This document shows positions 56,807 through 64,000 of a stretch of DNA of 64,000 bases, piece after piece. The notes under the pieces were generated by a model, which saw only the letters and a list, made by a program, of their open reading frames with translations, had not been told where the DNA came from and did no database searches. The stretch spans positions 1 to 64,000 of the forward strand of contig WPDH01000366.1 in NCBI GenBank assembly GCA_019137255.1, written 5' to 3'. The position numbers and the translations under genes are program-made. How positions within the stretch are numbered: position 1 is the first letter of the stretch; every line of letters begins with the position of its first letter. This stretch comes from Corinectria fuckeliana (taxonomy: Eukaryota > Ascomycota > Sordariomycetes > Hypocreales > Nectriaceae).

Positions 56807-57745
56807 TCATCGCATCTCCTCGGGCCGTACCGTTGCTCCGTAGAACCCGCCACCGTGGCTGCCACCAGAGGCTTCGCACGCCAGACAAACGCCGCCGCCG
56901 TAGACTCGAGTGTGCCTCGTCCAGCCAGCACCGCCGCCGTCGAGAACGCCAATGATCTCTCCCTTGACGCCGATCTCCGTGGCCCCCGCGCCCGGTGGGG
57001 CCGGTGGTAGCAACGGGCTTGTGGGTGGGTAGGAGCTGGGCGAGAATGTGAGATCGGCAGGATCCGATGCGCCGGGCGACGTGTGAGGGATGGGGACGCC
57101 AATGGGCAGCGTCTTATTGTAAGAGCGCCGATGAGGAATCGACGGCGATGACGCGCTCGAGGGCAAGACAGAACTCGTCGTCGACGACATGTAGTCAGGG
57201 TTGGGCTGACGCATGAAGCTGTCGTCGCCTGGCCGCGGCCGCGCTTCAAACGTGAAGACGGCGTTGCTTAGCTCAGGAGGCGTCAGAGGCAGTGCAGGAG
57301 GCGGCCGCGACATGACGGGCCTGGGCATTGAACCGCCACCACCGATGGCTGTGCCGGTCCAATTCGGGTCGATGGCCAGCTTCTTGCCGATCGACTTCTT
57401 GTCTCTGAAGCCCTCGACGGTGACGCCTCCCTCGGCGCGCGTCATGGGCACGCGGTCCTTCTCGTCCATGGCCCAGACAGGCCTCGGGTTCTGCGGTTGA
57501 TAGCTGTGATGGGGCAGGATGCTGGTCCTAGTGGGGATGGGCCTGTCAGCGCCGCGAAGCCGTCGCAACCATAGGTACAGGCGAGCTGCGCAATAACGGG
57601 CGATGATGAAGAGGGCGAATACGGCCAGGCCTGACTGGAGCGTCGCCAGCGCGGGCGGCAGCGAGCTGAAGTAGTCGCGAGTTGCTGTCGTCGAGGTGGT
57701 GACGGGTGTAAGTTGCACCACGCCGCCTCGATTTGTGACAGGCAT
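56807..57745 (-). CDS. Conserved fungal single-pass membrane protein of unknown function, 312 aa
   Basis: The open frame extends to 57772, but its first codon there is TTG, so the first ATG (57745, MPVTNRGGVVQL) is taken as start. One hydrophobic span lies at about residues 30-55 (LATLQSGLAVFALFIIARYC), followed at once by basic residues (RLYLWLRRLRG), giving a short outer N-terminus and a long cytosolic part under the positive-inside rule. The long tail has ordered-looking patches (PVWAMDEKDRVPMTRAEGGV, then GFRDKKSIGKKLAIDPNWTG, then LSNAVFTFEARPRPGDDSF), a Ser/Pro-rich middle, and a Gly-rich, probably conserved end (GWTRHTRVYGGGVCLAC, then GGFYGATVRPEE). No enzyme motif is seen. It could be an organelle or septum membrane protein; this is a guess. 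An upstream exon is possible. Confidence 0.7.
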   Translation of the reverse strand: MPVTNRGGVVQLTPVTTSTTATRDYFSSLPPALATLQSGLAVFALFIIARYCAARLYLWLRRLRGADRPIPTRTSILPHHSYQPQNPRPVWAMDEKDRVPMTRAEGGVTVEGFRDKKSIGKKLAIDPNWTGTAIGGGGSMPRPVMSRPPPALPLTPPELSNAVFTFEARPRPGDDSFMRQPNPDYMSSTTSSVLPSSASSPSIPHRRSYNKTLPIGVPIPHTSPGASDPADLTFSPSSYPPTSPLLPPAPPGAGATEIGVKGEIIGVLDGGGAGWTRHTRVYGGGVCLACEASGGSHGGGFYGATVRPEEMR

Positions 57746-60700
57746 GATGGCGACTGGTTGTTGGAAGCTCAAATTGGCGCCGTCAGCGGGGCCACCTGAA
57801 GGTCACTCTACTTCTGCGGTCAGACGGTACTTCTGGGGTGATGCCTGCCCTCCGCGACACAGATCCTCGTATGCGTGTGGTAGGGCGGAGCCAAGAAGGT
57901 CAAGAAGGCTGGGCTGGGCCGGGCTGAACAAGGTTGTCGGGGACCTGAGACGGCGTCGTCTCAGCGTTCTGGAAGATGCCGATGATGTCGACGTCAGAAC
58001 CGAGGGCAATAAGCTGAGGGGAGAATGGTGAGCGACCGTCTTCCCATCATACAGTCAAATGACTTTGCGGGTCCATAGAGAGTGAGGGTGAGAGTGAGAC
58101 AGAAAGAGAGGCGAGGCGAGTTGGCTTCGAGGAGGAGATGGCCGCAACGAAGCCCCCAAAGGACAATATCGATGCAGCATACGTCTCTGGCTGGCGGAGT
58201 CCGACTTACATCAGAAAGAGTGGCCGTCGGATTTAGTTACGGGGAACGGAAACGGGGTGGCTTTTCGTTGCGAAGGTGTTGGGTCGGAGAGTATATTTCT
58301 TGAGCATCACTGATGAGGATTGAAGACTTTCTGGCGACAGAATGCTCGGAGGTCAAGGCAAAGTCTGATAAAAGAGTCCGAGACTGGGTCGGGCACACAG
58401 AGCTTATATGACTATAGCGAACCGAGTGAGGGTAGGTTGAGAAGCATCGGATGTTGAGACCAGGACCACGACATGAGTCGAGCCAAGCGCAGGACATCGC
58501 TAGATGGATGTATGGGGCGAATTGGAGGATAACAAGACACCCCCTATCCACACCTTTCCGCCAGCCAGTTCGGTCTAGGTTGGGCTGTTGGACCGTTCAC
58601 GAAGAAGAGCAAGGACGGCCTTCAGACAGCCTCTTTTTGGGGGCCCGCCAATCGAAGGCAGCTGTGGCTTTGGCTCCGTTGCACTCACTCCAGGACGTTT
58701 AACTTTTAGGAGTGGCTCTCCCAAGGCCCAAGGGTGGAGCTGTGAAGGATGGATTGGGGGCACGGGATACCAGGGTTCGACATTGGCGGACTCTGAATTG
58801 ACATGGGATGGGATGGGATGGGATGCCAGCGGCCCATGTCCATGCTCATGGCCATGGCCGTGTTCCCAGAAGGAGACCAGGACAGGATCCCATGGCCCAT
58901 GCAGTCAGACTGTGGTGATTCGCGTCACATACGCAGACGTGATGCCGGAAGCCCTCGAACTGTCAGCAGGGGCACGAAACGTCGACCGCGACAAGCAGGC
59001 TGGAAATGGTGCAGTTGGACGAGAGGCAGGAAGGGAGTTTTAGTGTGTGTGGGTTGCGACGGCGAGGCAGTGCAAGCTGGACGAAGCCGTGGGCCGAACC
59101 ACTGTACATCCGTGCAATGTAGTCATCGCAGCGCAAATATTGGCGTGATTGGCCTTCACTCGACTCGAATGAACCATTGAATCAGTGGATTGGGGGGTGG
59201 GACGAAGGAATGGCTTCAAACGTGCTCGCTCTGAACACAACAAGAGCTGGGGAAGGGGTGGTTTTCGTGAGTTGTGGTGCATCAAAGTCTGCTCTGCTCT
59301 GGTACCACGTCGCGACTTGCGGCAACCGGAAAAGATCGAGACCCCTGTTTTCAGCCCGGAACGTCAACAGGAAGCGTCAGGAAGCGTCAGGAAGCGTCTG
59401 GAGAGGGTGGCGCCCCACGATCGCACTGCAATCTGCTTCGAGCCCCGGCAGGCGACCCATCCTCTGCAGAGGGGCGAGGGGTTCCCGGGCCCAGCCTGAT
59501 CTAGTGAGGGGAGTGACGCCAGAGCCACAGCTAGCAGCGAGCTTTTCAGCTGAGGTGAGCCCTACTCTAGCGACGCCATGGGCGAGACCCCCGGGCCCTG
59601 TCGAGCTTGTTCGCAGACTGGGCTAGTTTCAGGCCGGCCATTGGCTAAGTCACCGGCGGGACGGGACAAGATGGGATCCATCGGACCAAGCCAAAGACTG
59701 ATTGATGCCTCTCTCCTCCGGCTTTGCTGCTCGAGGCTTGAGCTCGCTTTCGAGGCCAGGCCGGGGACGTTGATACTTGCCAGGTCTTGGCATGACATGC
59801 GACTTTGAACAGTGGCTTGCCACTCAAAGGAAACAATCGGCCGAGATGACGTCGGGCTCTGCGAGCGAAAAAGAGTAGGCCTAGATGAGATGTGACGAGA
59901 CGAGACGAGACGAGTGCGATACATAGGGAAAGGTAGGGTGGTATGTATCTTGGTACCAGGGCGAAACCCGCATCGTGGGAAGAAACCCGTTACCGATCCC
60001 CTGCTTACGCTAAGGAAAGGAAGTAGCAGGTACTTACTTCGTAGTACAAGCAGCTCTCTCGTCAATTCTGCTGCTTGTTCAGCCAGCCAGGATTGGGGAC
60101 GCTTAGGCGTTTAGGACTTGAGGGGGCGTGGGTGTGGTGCGTTCAATGTTGAGATAGCGGCTGCCGTTCACTAATCCCAGCTTTTCTTCCGGCGGAAGCC
60201 AGCTGAGCTTCCAAATCTAGGCCTTCCATCTGGAGTCTGGAGCTCGGGAGTCGGGTCTGGAGTCTAGCCCAGCAAGCTAGGCTTCTGGAGTGTCCGAAGA
60301 ATGCATCTGGCTAGTAGGTAAGTAGGTGTTGCAAGAACTTGCTCTTTGGCCTTGGTCTGGCCTCCCCGCGCATGGGGTTTTTCTTCTTCTTTACTCTGTT
60401 GGTCCGGTCCCGGTCGGTCCTGTAAGTTTGTGCGCCACAGCGCCACAGCGCCAACTGCGGGAATGTCCTAGCAGAGCGCCTGAGGCAGGCGTGCGAAGTA
60501 GGCGTACGAAGTAGTAGGCGTGGACCGTAGTAGGAGGTCCGTCCTTGAAGGTGGGAGGGGAGAGAGAGCTCGGGAAGGGCCCAGCTGAGCCGGACTTTCT
60601 GCGGCCCGTGATTGGCGAAGAGGAGGGCGCTCTATACCGGATCGGGGGTTGGGCCCTGCCAGGGAAGACTGCCAGGCAAAATGAAAAGATGCCTGGGGTG

Positions 60701-61069
60701 AGGAAGAAATGTCGACGTCGACGCAGTGTCGGGTTGGAGTGGATGAGTTACGAATACGAATAGCAATGGCCGAGTTGACAAGGAAATGCTCGACTCTTCC
60801 TCAACACCCTCTCCAGTAACCCCCCATCCGCATGAATATGTAAAGCAACCAATGCAACCATGGCGCCGCAGGGTTTCCGTGTCAACATCTTGCCTTCGCT
60901 GGCCGTTGGAGCCTCCCCAGCGTCTCGGTAGCGAATCACACGCCGACGATCGGCGACTGCGGCAACCTTGCTCAGCTGGAACTTTTTGACCCTGCCAAAG
61001 CCTCCAATCCCTATTCTGGTGGGTGGCAACGGCAGACGCCGGGGTCATCGTCCAACAAGTTCTACTAGC

Positions 61070-61101
<32 letters not shown>

Positions 61102-62410
61102 GTTGTGAGTTGTGACAAGGTTACGGAGCACGGAAAGGGAAGCAGAAGCAGAAGATACATACAGTAATGATACGTGGTCCGGACACTGCAGGGGGGGGAC
61201 CCTATGACCCCGTATTTATCCTGCCCTTTTTGCCCTTCTAGAAACACGAAGCAGGGTCGCCCGCTCGGCAGAATGAGGATTTACCTTCTCCACTCCCAGG
61301 CAAAGGCCGCGATGATGAATGCTGATGGTGTTGCCGCTGCGCCCCCATTGCAACGCAATCTCTTTGCCCGGGGGGACTCGTCCAGAACGATACGGCAGTA
61401 CAAAGTACGAAGCACGGCCCACGCTATTAGTACAGGCATACTACATGTACGGTCATGCAAGTACGAGGTACAGTAGCATCCGGACCTGGCTTGGACCCTA
61501 GTAGTACCCTCGAGAGCGAGCTACCCTGGAGCCCAAGCCCTTTGATTTCTCGCAAGGTGCCGCCGAACCAGCCTAAACAAAATTCAACATCGTCCGATGG
61601 TCCCTTCTTTTCAGCTCAGATGGGATGCAGCAGTGCCGTGACGCCATCGTCGCCTCCCGCATGTGCACTGCAGGACATGCAGGATTCTCACTCGCGGCTT
61701 TTCTTGATTGATAATTGCGGTGTTATGGTGCTGATGGCGTCCAATCCGAAGTGCAGTGGGGCGTGATAAAAAGTGTATCAAGTTGGTGGACAGAGAGGGT
61801 TGCAGTGACGCTACTCATGCAGAACGACCCTCCATCTCACACCCATCTCGTTTTTTTCCGTATCCTTCTCTTTCTCTTCCCTCTTATTACGAGGCTTATT
61901 ATTCAACAAAGGACTCAATTATACCCATGTTATTTTGTTCCTGGCATGAAGCAGGCTGGCTACCGTGCTACAACTCTTAACTGCAACTGTAAACGCGAGT
62001 TTCAGAGCCACAAGAACCTGCACCACACAACCTACTTACCTAGGCACGCACCTACTAGACCTACCTAGGTACATAAGGTAGATAGGTAGTACGCATCTAA
62101 TCTAAGCTACGGTCGGCCCGTGGGACTCTTTGCCAACCAACCAGTTTTTACGCTGTTAATCCCCTTCCTCCCCCTCACTGTCTTCGGTCTCCTCGGCCAC
62201 ATTGACCCCATCGTCATCATCACTTGCAAGGTCTCATCCTTGCCCCGACTTCGCGTTATATCCTACGAATTCGTTCGTTCATCCGGATCCCCGGGGTCGA
62301 AAGTCCTACACGCCCCCCCTCCCCCGTCCGTTAGTGGCACAAAACTGGAAACATGAAGCGGGCAGCATCCTCTTCAGCCTTACGAGCCCGCCCCTCACCA
62401 CCCCGGTCAG
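57746..62410. other. Long intergenic stretch, no gene supported
   Basis: About 4.7 kb. Open frames are short and overlap on both strands. Visible simple repeats are GGGAT units at 58803-58823, three AGGAAGCGTC units at about 59369-59398, GACGA units at 59892-59911 and a TC run at 61070-61098. GTACGAAGTA-type words occur at 60035-60047, 60501-60514, 61406-61411 and nearby. From 62025 to 62090 there is a cluster of CTACCTAGGTA-type words. The first 300 bp presumably hold the promoter of the membrane-protein gene. Confidence 0.45.
61070..61098. repeat. TC dinucleotide microsatellite
   Basis: Uninterrupted CT/TC repeats of about 14 units between CTACTAGCC and GCAGTTG. Intergenic. Confidence 0.9.
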
Positions 62411-62642
62411 CCCCCCNNCCCCCCCCCCCCCCCCCCCTGGTCACATGCGACTCCTCACCTCGTTGCGTCAGCACCCCATGTTTATCTCTACCGACCTCCT
62501 CGTCCCAAATCCAACCTCCCAACACTGTCAAGTTCTCCGTACGAAGTACTCTGCAGACCAACAAACCCGAACCCCCCCTCCCCCCCCCCCCCCCCCCTCC
62601 CCCCCCCTCCCCCCCCNNCCCACCCCCCCCCCCCCCCCCCCC
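62411..62642. repeat. Poly-C tracts with NN gaps
   Basis: Two cytosine homopolymer tracts, 62411-62437 and about 62573-62642, each contain two undetermined bases (62417-62418 and 62617-62618). The tracts make Pro-only open frames, which are artefacts. The true tract lengths are uncertain because assemblers place NN where length could not be resolved. Confidence 0.85.
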
Positions 62643-64000
62643 GTGCCCGTATCTTCAACCTCTCTTACACACAAAACACCTCTCCCCACCCCTGCTATCC
62701 GAACCGCCCGCCCCAACCTCGTGGTTTGAACGCTGATGGGGTCGTCAGCAAGCCCACGCTCCAAAGCCCCATTCCTAAATCGAGCCTGCTTAGGATGATC
62801 GGGATAGGAGGGGGTGGAGGGGGCGGAGAGGCGGAGAGGTGGGGAGGTGTCCGGTGAGCCATCGTGAGCCATCGTGAGCCACTCGAAACCCCAGAGTCGG
62901 TCCATCGCTCTCCAGCGTGCTTCAGGCCGGCCTGGATAGCTTCGGCGGTATTGCTCCGCGCCGAGTCGCCGCCCGCTTCCAAGTTCCGCTTCCAAGTTCC
63001 GCATCTGCTTCCGCTTCCGCTTCTATTTCGGCCATGGCTTGGTGCTTTGCGCAAGTGTCTACGACGCCGTGTCGCCACAGTCGCCGTCAACAACCACTGC
63101 GCCTCATCCAACCGGCGTCCAAGCTTTTGTCAATTCCGTCAAACTTCTGTTCCCAGTCCTACGTGTCCGAAATCTCCTTCGGCCAAATACCAGGCATCAA
63201 CGGCCAACCAACGCCGTCCGATCTCCTTTCCAACCCAGGCCAAGGCTGCCGCAACAAGCGCCAACAACCACACCAGCGCCAGCGCCAGCGCCAACGCCAA
63301 CGCCAATGCCAATATTTCCCAAGGTGACCAACGCCAGTGCTCGAGAGAACCACCCCCCCCAGCCAGCCTCATTGCCCAAGCCAGGTAAAAAATGGACGAA
63401 TTGTGCGCCGTCTTCTTGACCCTTCGCTACGTCACCGCCTTCCAAGCTCGCTTCTGCCGCGTCCACATGACGAGATACGGCCACATATGATCTGAGATGA
63501 GATCGTGCATTTGCCCCCGGAGCCTCAACGCTGTCGTATCCACACGTGGAGATGGCAGATGCGTTTCCGCCCCCCGCTCTCCATCTTCCCTCTTCGGAAA
63601 ACGCCATCCCGTTCAGCTCCTCCACTGTCAATATTGGCTTCGATTCATCCGAACGGCGCGGCTGACTCAGACCGCTCATGATTCATTCGGCAAGCGCCAG
63701 TCCAAGGACTATTTGACATCCTCTACTTGGCATCTCTGGCCAGTAACGAAACGGACAAAGGACCATCGCCTAGCCAGCGTCCCGTTGGCCGATATGGCCG
63801 GCCCATGGCTTGGCCCACCATCCATCCCTCTTCGGACACGAGATGCCCGCTTCCTTCTGGCCGTTCGTTGCTCGCGCTTCTGTGGACCCAGCAACTCGTG
63901 CTATCTTGCAATCTGGGCGCCGAAGGCTCAGGCAGGTATAGGTACTTCCTTGTCCGGCTCGCTCCGGCTGGCTGACTCCCAAACACGTTTCCCCAGTGTC
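62643..64000. other. Window end, possible leader of a gene beyond the edge
   Basis: About 1.36 kb without a supported gene. Around 62995-63020 there are CTTCCGCTTCCGCTTC hexamer repeats and at 63270-63316 GCCAGC/GCCAAC hexamers, giving Ala/Asn/Ser-repeat open frames in several phases. The C- and T-rich composition resembles a fungal promoter/leader, so a plus-strand gene may begin past 64000; that is inference. Confidence 0.35.

Noticed and set aside
58588..59043. Plus-strand 151-codon open frame after the membrane-protein gene
   Set aside because: It runs through GGGAT and ATGGCC simple repeats and has alternative equally long frames; no motif.
62202..63388. Pro-rich and Ala/Asn-repeat open frames near the right end
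   Set aside because: They are produced by poly-C tracts (with NN gaps) and hexamer repeats, and are open in several phases at once.

Overview
The window looks like nuclear DNA of a filamentous ascomycete (Pezizomycotina, most likely Sordariomycetes). The evidence is short phase-consistent introns (48-139 bp in most genes, one of 281 bp) with GT...AG ends and CTAAC/CTGAC branch sites, pyrimidine-rich leaders before start codons, fungal versions of housekeeping genes (ADE2, RTT106, VFA1, ICE2, YVH1, FOL3, SepH/Cdc7), and AT-rich decayed repeats with RIP-like transitions. I found no rRNA, tRNA, CRISPR array or bacterial-type operon. The species is not identifiable by eye.

Layout. 0.6-2.6 kb: C2H2 zinc-finger protein (+). 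4.8-6.0 kb: YVH1-type dual-specificity phosphatase (+). 6-13 kb: gene-poor accessory stretch with a 99-bp inverted repeat, at least two full copies of a small terminal-inverted-repeat element, and the relic of a coding region interrupted by one of them. 13.0-15.9 kb: VFA1 (-) and RTT106 (+) diverging from a 405-bp promoter. 16.4 kb: partial third copy of the small element. 17-19 kb: ADE2 (+). 19.8-21.1 kb: ICE2-family ER membrane protein (+). 22-24 kb: alpha/beta hydrolase (+) converging on a DUF218 protein (-). 24.4-26.5 kb: dihydrofolate synthetase FOL3 with a long C-terminal extension (-), diverging from a conserved fungal protein of unknown function (27.3-29.1 kb, +). 29.3-37 kb: second accessory stretch with a broken large gene (one in-frame stop and one frameshift) and a protein-kinase relic. 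37.6-42.5 kb: SepH/Cdc7 septation-network kinase in ten exons (+). 43.8-45.5 kb: Q-rich conserved protein (-). 45.5-56.8 kb: long gene-poor stretch with decayed coding blocks at 51.9-55.2 kb. 56.8-57.7 kb: single-pass membrane protein (-). 57.8-64 kb: no gene supported; homopolymer C tracts and two NN gaps.

Function. The intact genes are unlinked housekeeping functions (purine synthesis, folate synthesis, histone deposition, ESCRT/Vps4 regulation, ribosome maturation, cytokinesis, ER shape), the normal arrangement in fungi. The accessory blocks between them are where mutated duplicates and repeats have accumulated. Splice models were worked out by hand from reading frame and GT/AG signals, and family names rest on recognising protein motifs without database searches. 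I found no convincing new multi-gene system. The best leads are the small TIR element family, the RIP-like inverted repeat, the FOL3 extension and the decayed block at 52.6-54.8 kb.
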